DNA from: Loki-b32 sp964493385
GTDB lineage: Archaea; Asgardarchaeota; Lokiarchaeia; Sigyniarchaeales; SOKP01
Direction of reading: 5' to 3'
DNA length: 32,008 bases
Assembly (NCBI GenBank): GCA_964493385.1
Contig: CAZBNW010000016.1
Location: 1 to 32,008, forward strand
Both the position numbers and the translations under genes were made by a program. This document shows positions 16,922 through 25,134 of the stretch, piece after piece (position 1 is the stretch's first letter; every line of letters begins with the position of its first letter). The notes under the pieces were generated by a model. It searched no databases, was not told where the DNA came from, and saw only the letters and a program-made list of their open reading frames with translations.

Positions 16922-17179
16922 ATGAATGATATTAATAATAATATAAAGCATCAAATAACCGTTGCGGCTTATTTTCTTTCAGAAAAAAATTATACATATG
17001 ATAAATTGTGTTGGATGCTCGCGGAAAGACAGCTTATTGCACAAAGGGATGTAAGATATAAGGAAGAACAGAGAAAGAAAGAAAAGGCAGCAGAAATTTT
17101 CTTTCACGGTCTCCCTTATGATCTACTTACGTGGTTAATAGCTGAGCTCGATATTTTGATAAGATTAGGAAAAATTTAG
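16922..17179 (+). CDS. Small protein of unknown function (DUF2934-like pattern)
   Basis: This 85-residue protein starts 47 bases after the vWA/zinc-finger gene and probably shares its transcript. It has two helical parts. The first ends YDKLCWMLAERQL, which is reminiscent of the DUF2934 pattern of a helix, a Trp and then A-E-x-x-L, though that family is mainly bacterial and the match is weak. A Lys/Arg/Glu-rich linker follows, then a hydrophobic C-terminal helix (LLTWLIAELDILIRL). I cannot give a function. Confidence 0.6.
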   Translation: MNDINNNIKHQITVAAYFLSEKNYTYDKLCWMLAERQLIAQRDVRYKEEQRKKEKAAEIFFHGLPYDLLTWLIAELDILIRLGKI

Positions 17180-17324
17180 CAAATCCCATTTAATTCTTTA
17201 AAATATAAGATTAAATATTTGCTAATTCCTACTTTAAATCAAATTAATTTAGTTTTTCAAAGTTGATTGATTGAAATATATTAAATTATACAATAAAACT
17301 TTATAATAAAGATCTCAAATAACT

Positions 17325-18209
17325 ATGATCGATTCTGAATATTATTCTTATGGAAATATAAAAATAGGTAGAGGAAGTTTTGAATTACCTCCAGTTCTTA
17401 TAGGAACTGTCTTTTATCAGAACGAAACTATTGTTGATAAGAGGAACCCTGAAGTTTTTAACATTCAAAAAGCTAAGAAACGCATTAATACACATTTATC
17501 ATTATCAGAAAAATATAAAATTCCTAATTTAGTAGAAATATCCGCTACTACTCCAAAATCAATGGTTAAATATGTGGAATTTTATTTAGATCACTTTAAA
17601 CCTCCATTCGTGTTAGGAGGTAATCTTGAATCGAGAATAGCAGGAATTGAATATCTAACGGAAAATGGCATAAAATCAGATCAATATATATATAACACAA
17701 TTTCTAGCCTAAAAAACAAGAAAGAAGTAGAAGTAATACAGAAATATAAGATAGACTCTGTTGTAGTTTTAATTCTTAGTTCTAGAAATATGACTTCTAC
17801 TCAAAGATATGCATATATCACTGAGAAAAATCAACCTAAAAATGTAAGTTTAATTGATGGGCTAAGAAATTTGGGTGTTGAAAAATTCTGGATTGATGGT
17901 GGAGTTGTTAATCTAGAAAGCTTAGCACATATATTGGAGACTCAACAAATGGTTAGTACATCATTAAAGTTACCAGTTGGTACAGCGCCAAATCTCTTTC
18001 TTTTTCAATATTCTTCACCACGTTTAAATATTAAATTCCATACCCGTTATAGAAGAGCTAGTATAATGTTCATTGCAACCTGGTTTTCTAACTTCATTTT
18101 TTATGGAGCAATTGAGGATGCTAAAGAATCATTTGCATCAGCTTATCAATCAATAGAATTCAGAGATATTATAAAAAACAGAAATATAAAATTTTTTAAA
18201 CAATTTTAA
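17325..18209 (+). CDS. MtrH-like methyltransferase
   Basis: This 294-residue protein is homologous to MtrH, the subunit of tetrahydromethanopterin S-methyltransferase that moves a methyl group between the pterin and a corrinoid. The N-terminal GNIKIGRG, PPVLIGTVFYQNETIV, ARMS-like ATTPKSMVKYVEF and RIAGIEYL segments follow the methanogen MtrH order. Where methanogens have an acidic/Ser-rich motif (DSTS), this protein has GGNLES, so a catalytic or binding residue may have changed. No other mtr genes are nearby. Stand-alone MtrH homologues are known beside corrinoid methyltransferases in other archaea and could demethylate other compounds. cdhA, about 3.6 kb upstream, also belongs to C1 metabolism, but the two genes are not in one operon. 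Confidence 0.75.
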   Translation: MIDSEYYSYGNIKIGRGSFELPPVLIGTVFYQNETIVDKRNPEVFNIQKAKKRINTHLSLSEKYKIPNLVEISATTPKSMVKYVEFYLDHFKPPFVLGGNLESRIAGIEYLTENGIKSDQYIYNTISSLKNKKEVEVIQKYKIDSVVVLILSSRNMTSTQRYAYITEKNQPKNVSLIDGLRNLGVEKFWIDGGVVNLESLAHILETQQMVSTSLKLPVGTAPNLFLFQYSSPRLNIKFHTRYRRASIMFIATWFSNFIFYGAIEDAKESFASAYQSIEFRDIIKNRNIKFFKQF

Positions 18210-18375
18210 TAAAGTCGCATGGTAGGATTTTATTATAAAGATAACTAGAATTATACAGTTGATAAAAAGCTACTAATGCTAAGGTTTTAATATCTTGATT
18301 AAGTTTATGAAATTGTATAGAAATTTTAATTGAATTAGTTATATACTTACTTACTAGTTTTTAAGGAGAAAAAAT

Positions 18376-19515
18376 ATGATCAATAATCGCTATAATGACG
18401 AGAAAGAGCTGGAGGCTATAAGATTAATAGATCAAGCAGAAGAGCTTGCTGATCGTGGAAAGGGAAAAGAAGCAATTGATTTTTATGAAAAAGCAGCGTC
18501 AATATACCTTGATCTTGGAAGTTATATTAAATTAGATGAATTATATATTAGAATCGCTCAAATAATCTCGAGATTTAAGAATAATATTCAAGCAATTTAT
18601 AGATTGAAGTCTATAATTAGAAAGACTGAAGAATTAAAATTAAACGAAGTGTCTGCTAAATTATTAATACAATTAGGAAATATTTCTTTTAAAATGCATG
18701 ATTGGGAGACTGCGGGAGAATCTTGGCAAAAAGCCTCCCATTATTTATATGAAATTGATCCTGAAGAATATATTAATTTATCATCGGTACTTCTTTTAAA
18801 GGCCGGACAATCTTTTGAACGATCTAGGATTAAAAAAGACGTGGGTAAGCGCTTGATATTAAAAGCAGTAATGAAAATACATAAATTTGATGAACTTTAT
18901 GAAATAGAAGAAAAACAAGCTTTTAATCTATTATCTAGGAAAGAATTCGAACCTTCTGCTAAAAAATTCTATGATATTGCTACATATTTTAGAAAAGCAT
19001 TAGATGATTTAGGGAATATTATCGATGAAGAAGTATCAAAAGAAACTATGCTTAATGCTAAAGCTCGGTTCATTCATTTTGTTGCAGAATATCAAACTAT
19101 ATCAGCACTGTGTTTAAGAGCATCTGAAAATCGGGCCTATAATGAGAGGATTAAGAAATTAGGAAATGAATCTCTTGAGCTTTTTAAAGAATCAATTTCT
19201 ATGCTAAAAACTTATCTTTTTCCTATAAAATCGGATTTTGACCAAGAAGTAGTTTTACGAATTACATTTGATACTATGTTAATGGCAATTATTCAAGGAT
19301 TGCTGGGTGTTCATAAGTTAAATCCAATTGATTATCTATTGAAAGATATTGAAAAAAATAAAGCTTTATTAAAAAAATTAAAGGAATCTCCTTATTATAA
19401 AATAACTGAAAGGATAGAAAAACTGGGAATTAGAGAATCATTTGATGACCTTTCTAAAACACATTTAGGGCATTTTGAAATGATTAAAAATACACTTATT
19501 TCTTATTTTCAATAA
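18376..19515 (+). CDS. Helical-repeat protein, alpha-SNAP/TPR-like
   Basis: This 379-residue protein is almost entirely helical. Its first 140 residues form TPR-like helix pairs: AIRLIDQAEELADRGKGKEA then IDFYEKAASIYLDLGSY, and AGESWQKASHYLY later. The opening pattern of A-x-x-LI-x-x-AE followed by a Y-x-x-AA-x-x-Y helix is reminiscent of alpha-SNAP, the adaptor that loads NSF on SNARE complexes; the later helices diverge and the length is about 80 residues greater. A DDLSKTHLGHFEMI segment close to the C-terminus also recalls the SNAP C-terminus. This is only a resemblance. A clear AAGGAG ribosome-binding site lies about seven bases before the ATG, unlike the presumed leaderless neighbours. 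Confidence 0.65.
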   Translation: MINNRYNDEKELEAIRLIDQAEELADRGKGKEAIDFYEKAASIYLDLGSYIKLDELYIRIAQIISRFKNNIQAIYRLKSIIRKTEELKLNEVSAKLLIQLGNISFKMHDWETAGESWQKASHYLYEIDPEEYINLSSVLLLKAGQSFERSRIKKDVGKRLILKAVMKIHKFDELYEIEEKQAFNLLSRKEFEPSAKKFYDIATYFRKALDDLGNIIDEEVSKETMLNAKARFIHFVAEYQTISALCLRASENRAYNERIKKLGNESLELFKESISMLKTYLFPIKSDFDQEVVLRITFDTMLMAIIQGLLGVHKLNPIDYLLKDIEKNKALLKKLKESPYYKITERIEKLGIRESFDDLSKTHLGHFEMIKNTLISYFQ

Positions 19516-19626
19516 TTGAACTAATAGTCTTTTTATATATTTTCAAGTTAAAGAATTCGTTTATCAAATATTTAAAATTCAAGTTATAATGAAATTACCA
19601 ATCTCTTTTTTTACGCTCTAACCAAA

Positions 19627-20676
19627 TCAAATTGCTTCAACACCGACGTTTTTTATTAATCTTTTAATTTCTTCATCCGTTTTGGCAAATACACCAATAT
19701 TTCCAATTTGTATTTGTTTTATACCAATTTCTTTAACAATTTTATACGTTTCTAAGATCTCGTCCAAGTATGGTGAACGATAAGATTTTAGCTTATATTG
19801 TGGAAAAAACGCTAAAATATGAAATGGAATGTTCTCATCTAATTCTACAATTAATTTAGCGATTTTCTCAAATTGATCTACTTCTATCAAATTAGGGATA
19901 TAGACCGTGAGAATTTCTAAAACAAAATTCCTTTTTAGAATTTCTTTTGGTGAATTAAGGACTGTTTTATTAGAAGTACCACACAATTTTTTATATATAT
20001 CTTCATCAAAAGCTTTAATATCGAGCCAATATGAATCCAAACCTGCTTTTTGAAACAAATCTAAATTCTTTGGAGTTAATCCAAATCCATTTGTTTCTAA
20101 TAAAACCCAGAGATTTCTACACCTATGTTTTATCTTCTTAGTTACTTCTGCATAAAACTCTGCTTGACAAGCGATATCCCCGCCTGTGAATGCCACTATA
20201 TTTCTTGCAGGACCAAATCCCTGAGGTCCTAACACAATTTTATCTTTCGATAATTTATTAGGGCATGAAGGGCTCCTTTTATTGAAAATTACGCAAGAAC
20301 CGCAGTGTTTGCATAAACTATTAGCATAATACATTAAAGCACGTTCCCTAGGTTCGAATATAGTTACAAATTCTTCATATTTTCTACATTCCTCAGCAAT
20401 TTCATCTGTTGAATACCAATCACCATTAAAATATTTACTAAAGTTCCAGGAATGGCATTTCAGACAATTATGATTACATCCAGATTGATAAATCGAGAAA
20501 TAATCTTCGGGTCTTGATAAATGCATTGCTGATATAACTCTATGGTATTGTCCATTCTCGAATTTTAAAGTTACTTTACATGCTGGGTTTGAAGTTCCAT
20601 TTTTCAACTTAACTTCACATGCACCTTTTGAATAACCTTGCTTAGCCATTTTACATAAGAAATTCTCTTTTTCCAT
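19627..20676 (-). CDS. Radical SAM protein with an extra Cys cluster
   Basis: This 349-residue protein has the radical SAM motif C67-x3-C71-x2-C74 in SGCNHNCLKCHSWNF. The GG-D motif VAFTGGD (162-168) is the SAM-amine-binding segment. A second cysteine set, C122-x2-C125-x2-C128-x9-C138, probably binds an auxiliary 4Fe-4S cluster as in glycyl-radical activating enzymes; family-level resemblance is to pyruvate formate-lyase activase-type proteins. The substrate is unknown and no glycyl-radical enzyme is nearby. The first 62 codons have a second, diverged copy at 22459-22644; a GIY-YIG gene lies between. The start ATG is at the same place in both copies. The 5' part may therefore have come from a different allele than the rest. 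Confidence 0.8.
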   Translation of the reverse strand: MEKENFLCKMAKQGYSKGACEVKLKNGTSNPACKVTLKFENGQYHRVISAMHLSRPEDYFSIYQSGCNHNCLKCHSWNFSKYFNGDWYSTDEIAEECRKYEEFVTIFEPRERALMYYANSLCKHCGSCVIFNKRSPSCPNKLSKDKIVLGPQGFGPARNIVAFTGGDIACQAEFYAEVTKKIKHRCRNLWVLLETNGFGLTPKNLDLFQKAGLDSYWLDIKAFDEDIYKKLCGTSNKTVLNSPKEILKRNFVLEILTVYIPNLIEVDQFEKIAKLIVELDENIPFHILAFFPQYKLKSYRSPYLDEILETYKIVKEIGIKQIQIGNIGVFAKTDEEIKRLIKNVGVEAI

Positions 20677-20826
20677 AATAAAAATTAATAAGTTTCTTTT
20701 TGAGTTTTAACGATTGATTCTATTTTAAAAATCGGTTAAAATTGAATAAATGGCATAATTACTAATTTTTTATATTATTAATTAAAAATATTCAATAGGT
20801 ATAAATCAAATTTAATTTTTATACTT

Positions 20827-22290
20827 TTAATCAATGAAAAATGATTCTGCAAATTTAAAAAGCTGTTTTTTATTCATTTTTCTTTCAAATAAATAATTGT
20901 AAAACTTTATTACATCATTTATAGAATATACTTTCATTTTAAAAACGTCAATCATAATATCTTTAGGATCCCAACCTTTTTTAAATAATTCTAATGCCTT
21001 TTCCCTCCTTAATGCTTTCTTTGTTTCTCTTATTGGACCAAATTCAGGGATTTGTTTATAAAAATTTTCTACAGTCGATTTACTTAGACCTCCTAAAATT
21101 CTACCAATATTAGAACCTGAAATGCCTTCAATTAACCAATTTTCCCATTGTTCTAGAGAGGTTCCATGTAATTCAGGTCTTTCATCTTCTATATATGCAT
21201 CTAAATCAGACCACTCTAATTCACCTCTCTTTATCATCAATCTTAATATCGAAAATCCTCGACCTTTATACCAGTCTCTTAAATGATTAGTAAGAGATCT
21301 ATGATCCATATTTAATGCAAAACAAATATCTTTTACAAAGAAAAAATCTGATTTATCTTTTAATAAAGCTTCTACAACCGGCTTCAAAAATTCATATCTT
21401 GCTTCTGAAAAACTCCCCCATATTTCTCTTATACGAGAAGCTATTGTTGATCTTGCAACTTTAGTGTATAATCTATTTATTAATTTAGTTATCAATCTTT
21501 CATTCAATCCTAAGGAAATAAGCGCAGCAATATTAATTAAAGGTAATTTTATATATCTTCCGCCACCACTCCCACCAGCAACTTCATTAAGTCCACTTGG
21601 TTTGATTGTACCTATAGTTTGATCTTCATTAATAAAATTTAAAGTATACCATTTTTCTCTTTCCTTTGCAGTTCTGACATCTCTATGAATTTCTATTATT
21701 TCTTTATCGAAGTGTTTTTCTACTAAATTAATCAAATACTCAAAATATTTCCAATAAAATGTTTTACCCATATTCTCTTTTAAAGTGTAAAAGCTCTCTC
21801 TATAATCTATTTTCTCCACTTCTAAAGCTCTCCTTATCGCCTTATGAAGTTCAACAATATTGGGGTAAGATGAATCTCTTCCATGAGGAGAAATTGCATC
21901 TTTTAGATGTATTTTAAACCTATCGTTAGAATTTAGTTTAGTCCAACCAAAATAGATTTTATTCTCATAAGGTTTGATCCTACATCTTAGCAAGTATACT
22001 ATAGCATTATAACCATATTTTTTTCTCTTATTTAAAACTTCATTGAATTTATCTTCTCCTTTAATAAGATAATTATCAAAATATGGTTTCCCATTTTCCT
22101 TGAATTTTAATTGTTTCGATTTGTTATTTGGAGAATTAATTGAATCTATAAATTCATTATTTCCGATATAGTTTTCAATAACAAATCTGGAATATTTTAA
22201 AAGTTTAATAAAAATTGATTTATTTCTGTGTTTTTCTAAAAATTTGCTTCTAATATAATTATAACCTTTTAATTCCAAACCATTATTCAT
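20827..22290 (-). CDS. GIY-YIG homing endonuclease-like protein
   Basis: This 487-residue protein carries a GIY-YIG nuclease domain in variant form: AIVYLLRC (96-103) and IYFGWTKL (112-119) replace GIY and YIG, followed by R124, H128 and a downstream Glu in FEYLI. The later GLNEVAGGSGGGRY matches the Gly-rich stretch after the nuclease domain in many homing endonucleases. The C-terminal half (residues 250-480) is rich in short helical units such as LISLGLNERLITKLI and SKSTVENFY that look like helix-turn-helix DNA-binding modules. An N-terminal extension of about 95 residues precedes the nuclease. The protein probably recognises and cuts an intron-less or insertion-less allele of a target gene; the flanking duplicated radical SAM 5' end points to that gene as the target. 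Confidence 0.8.
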   Translation of the reverse strand: MNNGLELKGYNYIRSKFLEKHRNKSIFIKLLKYSRFVIENYIGNNEFIDSINSPNNKSKQLKFKENGKPYFDNYLIKGEDKFNEVLNKRKKYGYNAIVYLLRCRIKPYENKIYFGWTKLNSNDRFKIHLKDAISPHGRDSSYPNIVELHKAIRRALEVEKIDYRESFYTLKENMGKTFYWKYFEYLINLVEKHFDKEIIEIHRDVRTAKEREKWYTLNFINEDQTIGTIKPSGLNEVAGGSGGGRYIKLPLINIAALISLGLNERLITKLINRLYTKVARSTIASRIREIWGSFSEARYEFLKPVVEALLKDKSDFFFVKDICFALNMDHRSLTNHLRDWYKGRGFSILRLMIKRGELEWSDLDAYIEDERPELHGTSLEQWENWLIEGISGSNIGRILGGLSKSTVENFYKQIPEFGPIRETKKALRREKALELFKKGWDPKDIMIDVFKMKVYSINDVIKFYNYLFERKMNKKQLFKFAESFFID

Positions 22291-22372
22291 TGATAACTCT
22301 CTATTATTTAGATATACTATAATTTATTTTCATAATATATTATATTAATAAATTAAACATAAATAAAATAAG

Positions 22373-22412
22373 AAATCTCTTACGAGATTTTCTGAATTTC
22401 TTTATAGAAATT
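22373..22412. repeat. Two tandem hairpins at the truncated gene junction
   Basis: AAATCTC-TTAC-GAGATTT (22373-22390) and AATTTCT-TTAT-AGAAATT (22395-22412) each have a 7-bp stem and a 4-base loop. They lie just past the stop of the truncated radical SAM copy. They could be an RNA terminator for that copy or structured DNA at an end of the element. Confidence 0.4.
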
Positions 22413-22443
22413 GGATTTAATGATTATTATGATTATAGATTTT

Positions 22444-22644
22444 TTATATTATATAAGAAATTGAGAAGTAATCTTCTGGTCGTGATAAATGCATCGTAGA
22501 TATTACTCGGTAATACTGTTCATTCTCAATTTTCAAAGTGGCTTTGCATGCAGTTTGGGCTTTACCATTTTTCAGATTAACTTCACAAGCTCCTTTATTA
22601 TATCCCTGTTTTACCATATTGCATAATTCATATGTTTCTTCCAT
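22444..22644 (-). pseudogene. Truncated radical SAM gene (5' end only)
   Basis: This 66-codon reading frame encodes a diverged copy of the first 62 residues of the complete radical SAM protein at 19627-20676, with four unrelated codons (SYII) at the end. By hand count 45 of 62 residues and about 135 of 186 bases are identical, with no indels. Homology stops right after RPEDYFSI, five codons before the first cluster Cys, so the product cannot be a radical SAM enzyme. No rest of the gene lies downstream; the GIY-YIG gene does. Many differences are synonymous, so the copies diverged under selection before this copy was cut. It could also be retained as a small protein. Confidence 0.7.
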
Positions 22645-22847
22645 AATAATACTCTTTAAAATTGATAATTATAAAAATTTAAAACTATCATCTAATTTAC
22701 TTTACCATTTTTTTTAAAAATATACGATCTGCTAAAATATTCACTTTTGTGGCAAAATCGAAAACTTTAAATATGCTATATAGAATTAACAAAAGATTTA
22801 AATAATCTTAACATATATTGTAGTTAAATAACAAATTTATATTTAAA

Positions 22848-22869
22848 GAGAATTTGGTACAAAATTCTC
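22848..22869 (+). promoter_or_regulatory. Hairpin in the leader of the B12/radical SAM gene
   Basis: The 328-base gap 22645-22972 holds the divergent promoters of the truncated copy and the B12/radical SAM gene. Within it GAGAATTT-GGTACA-AAATTCTC (22848-22869) forms an 8-bp stem with a 6-base loop. A related sequence, GAGATTTGGCACAATATT, recurs at 22919-22936. I see no cobalamin riboswitch. Function is unknown; a protein-binding site or a terminator are options. Confidence 0.3.
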
Positions 22870-22972
22870 GGTGCTTTTTCTAATCTATTAGTTAAATTAA
22901 TTAATTTAATGGGATAGAGGAGATTTGGCACAATATTAAAGAAAATAGAAGAAAATTAAGTGGATGTAAAGT

Positions 22973-24556
22973 TTGAAGATATTATATGTAAATCCTTCGC
23001 GTCTCGAATCTGGACTTGATGCAATAATTAAAGGACCTCCTTTGAGTTTAATTTCAATAGCAGGTATGGTTCCAGAACATGATGCAAAATTATTCGATTT
23101 CAAAGTCCACAAGTATAATGAGAAAAAATTTCGTTCATTATTGAATCAGAGCGATTTAGTAGCTCTCACAAGTATGACACCCCAAATCTCACATGCATTT
23201 GAAGTGGCTCAAATGGCAAAAGAACAGGGATGTACTACTATAATTGGTGGATATCAGCCAACATTAGCTCCTGAATTTGTAGTAAAGCACCCTGCAGTAG
23301 ATTATGCTGTTCGTGGTGAGGGAGAACACACTTTTCGCGAACTTGTAGATTATATCGATGGAAATGCAAGTAATACAACATTAAGAAATATTGATGGAAT
23401 TTCATATAAAAACAAAGAAGGGCAAGTGCTTCATAACAAAGATCGAAAATTAGAGCCTAATTTGGATAATTTTCCTATGCCTCGTAGAGATTTATTAGAC
23501 GATAAAAAATATGTTTATTTAGGTGCAAGAGTCGCTCAACTTGAAACCTCACGAGGTTGTCCACATAATTGTAAATTCTGTTGTATTATAAAAATGTGGA
23601 GAAATTCGGATAACCCCATAACTTATAGAACAAAATCTACTAAGCGAATAATGCAAGAAATCTATAGCATTGATTGGAAAAATGATTTTATCTTTTTCTG
23701 CGGAGATAATTTTACTATTAAGACAAAAAGGACAAAGGAAATACTTGAAACTATGATTCGTTCAGGAATCCCAAACAAAATGTTTTTTTCGTGCCAATCT
23801 CGAGTTGATACATTATATAGAAATCCTTGGTTAGTTGATCTAATGCATAAAGCAGGTATGAGACAAGTATTTCTTGGTATTGAATCAGTTCATCAACAAA
23901 GCCTTGATGCTATGAATAAACGAAATACTACTCCTGATATGGTTAGAAATGTTGTATCTATGCTTCAAGATCGTGGAATTTCAATATTCGGAGGTGTAAT
24001 TATTGGATTTCCAGGTGAAACCAAAACAATGGTAAGACAAAACATTCAATTTGCGAGATCACTTAATCTAACCTGTATTCAATTTACACCCATAACAGCT
24101 TTTCCAGGAACTGATTTTTACAATGAAATGTCAGAAAAAAATATGGTTACTAGTACTGATTACAGGTATTATGATTTGTTCCATCCAATGATGCGTACTG
24201 AACAATTAACTACAAATGAAATATATCGATTAGTTGGTGAAGCGTATTCTGCTTATTATCTTAGTAAGGGTTGGCTTCGCATGCTCATAAAACGATACAC
24301 TAATCCATTTGGGAAATTCAATTGGATGGGACGAAATATACCACGCTTTGCTAAAACTGTGATAAAAAGCGGAAGAGATATGCTTCAATCAATGGGAATG
24401 ACTCAATCAATAATTTCTGATGAATTAAAAGAATATATGGAGCAAGGTATAAATATTAATTCATTAATCAAAGAAAAGTCTGAAAATTTTGATAAAGTAA
24501 TTGATGGTGTTACCTTTAATAAAAAATCTCACAAACCGGTAAAAATTGTTGGTTAA
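22973..24556 (+). CDS. B12-binding radical SAM protein
   Basis: This 527-residue protein begins with a cobalamin-binding-like Rossmann domain (KILYVNPS, then IIGGYQPTLAPEF and YAVRGEGEHTFREL up to about residue 130). The radical SAM domain follows with C196-x3-C200-x2-C203 in RGCPHNCKFC. The DxHxxG cobalamin ligand motif of methionine synthase is not present, as usual in this group. The central and C-terminal parts (VIIGFPGET, AFPGTDFY) match the widespread B12-dependent radical SAM group that includes BchE- and HpnJ-type enzymes. Methylations or ring-forming reactions on lipids or cofactors are common in the group, but the substrate here cannot be told. The start is TTG. The gene is divergent from the truncated radical SAM copy and convergent with an ArsR-like gene. 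Confidence 0.85.
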   Translation: MKILYVNPSRLESGLDAIIKGPPLSLISIAGMVPEHDAKLFDFKVHKYNEKKFRSLLNQSDLVALTSMTPQISHAFEVAQMAKEQGCTTIIGGYQPTLAPEFVVKHPAVDYAVRGEGEHTFRELVDYIDGNASNTTLRNIDGISYKNKEGQVLHNKDRKLEPNLDNFPMPRRDLLDDKKYVYLGARVAQLETSRGCPHNCKFCCIIKMWRNSDNPITYRTKSTKRIMQEIYSIDWKNDFIFFCGDNFTIKTKRTKEILETMIRSGIPNKMFFSCQSRVDTLYRNPWLVDLMHKAGMRQVFLGIESVHQQSLDAMNKRNTTPDMVRNVVSMLQDRGISIFGGVIIGFPGETKTMVRQNIQFARSLNLTCIQFTPITAFPGTDFYNEMSEKNMVTSTDYRYYDLFHPMMRTEQLTTNEIYRLVGEAYSAYYLSKGWLRMLIKRYTNPFGKFNWMGRNIPRFAKTVIKSGRDMLQSMGMTQSIISDELKEYMEQGININSLIKEKSENFDKVIDGVTFNKKSHKPVKIVG

Positions 24557-24689
24557 ATTAACATTAGCTAAATTTTAGTAGATATAAAATCTATTTTTTC
24601 AGAAATTCGTTTCCTTATTAAATTATAAAGTCTAGAAATAAGACCTTCTAAATCCTCAACACAAATCAAATTTTAGAGAAGTTTAATAA

Positions 24690-25013
24690 TTAAAATTTTA
24701 TTACTAGTTTATTGAATTTTAGCTGACTAATCTTTCTAACTCCATGATCACCAGAGGCATAATCACAAGTAATTAAACCTGCTTCCTCAAGTTTTTTTAT
24801 TTGTGCAGATATATTGGCTTCAGTCATTGCTAAACTTGCCGCGATATTTGAAACATCCATCGGTTCTTCTTGAATAAGATGGAGTATTTGTCGCCTTGTT
24901 TTCGAGGATAGGGCTTTAACTATTTTTTCAATTTGCTCATCTGAGTCTACAGATATAGATTCAGTTTTATTTTGCAAAATTGCTTCTAAAATACCGGTTT
25001 GTGTAATTTCCAT
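24690..25013 (-). CDS. ArsR-like winged-helix transcriptional regulator
   Basis: This 107-residue protein has a winged helix-turn-helix: IVKALSSKTRRQILHLIQEE leads into the recognition helices DVSNIAASLAMTEANISAQI, then KKLEEAGLIT and a short wing with a Gly-rich turn. The order is that of ArsR/SmtB-type or archaeal HTH_20 regulators. No Cys metal site of ArsR is visible, so it senses something else or works by partner binding. Two palindromic sites of the core GTATAC lie upstream (25048-25060 and 25125-25134). The gene faces the B12/radical SAM gene convergently, with 133 bases between. Confidence 0.8.
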   Translation of the reverse strand: MEITQTGILEAILQNKTESISVDSDEQIEKIVKALSSKTRRQILHLIQEEPMDVSNIAASLAMTEANISAQIKKLEEAGLITCDYASGDHGVRKISQLKFNKLVIKF

Positions 25014-25047
25014 AACTTTTTATCCAACCCTTAAAATGTTTTTTGCT

Positions 25048-25134
25048 TTCGTATACAAGAAATTTATGTAATTTTATGCTTTTAAGTTTTTCACCTTTTA
25101 AATCCCCTCTGATTGAATATGCATTTGTATACAA
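25048..25134. promoter_or_regulatory. Paired GTATAC palindromes upstream of the ArsR-like gene
   Basis: TTCGTATACAAGA (25048-25060) and TTGTATACAA (25125-25134) share the core GTATACAA; the second is a perfect 10-bp palindrome. They are 35 to 121 bases upstream of the start codon and 76 bp apart. Winged-helix dimers bind palindromes of this kind, so they are candidate operators. The link to this regulator is inferred. Confidence 0.4.

Larger units (their letters stand above)
20677..22458 (-). mobile_element. Probable GIY-YIG homing element between two copies of a gene 5' end
   Basis: This interval is bounded on one side by the last homologous base of the truncated radical SAM copy (22459) and on the other by the start of the complete gene (20676). 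It contains little besides a GIY-YIG gene, plus tandem hairpins at 22373-22412. The two flanking 5' ends are collinear for 186 bases, with 45 of 62 codons encoding the same residue. This is what one expects if an endonuclease element carrying its own gene 5' end entered the gene. The exact ends are unknown because the inserted DNA and the host DNA cannot be told apart by sequence alone. Confidence 0.5.

Noticed and set aside
22645..22972. Cobalamin riboswitch in front of the B12-binding radical SAM gene
   Set aside because: The gap holds a simple hairpin and a related sequence but no conserved B12-box or the multi-stem layout such a riboswitch needs.
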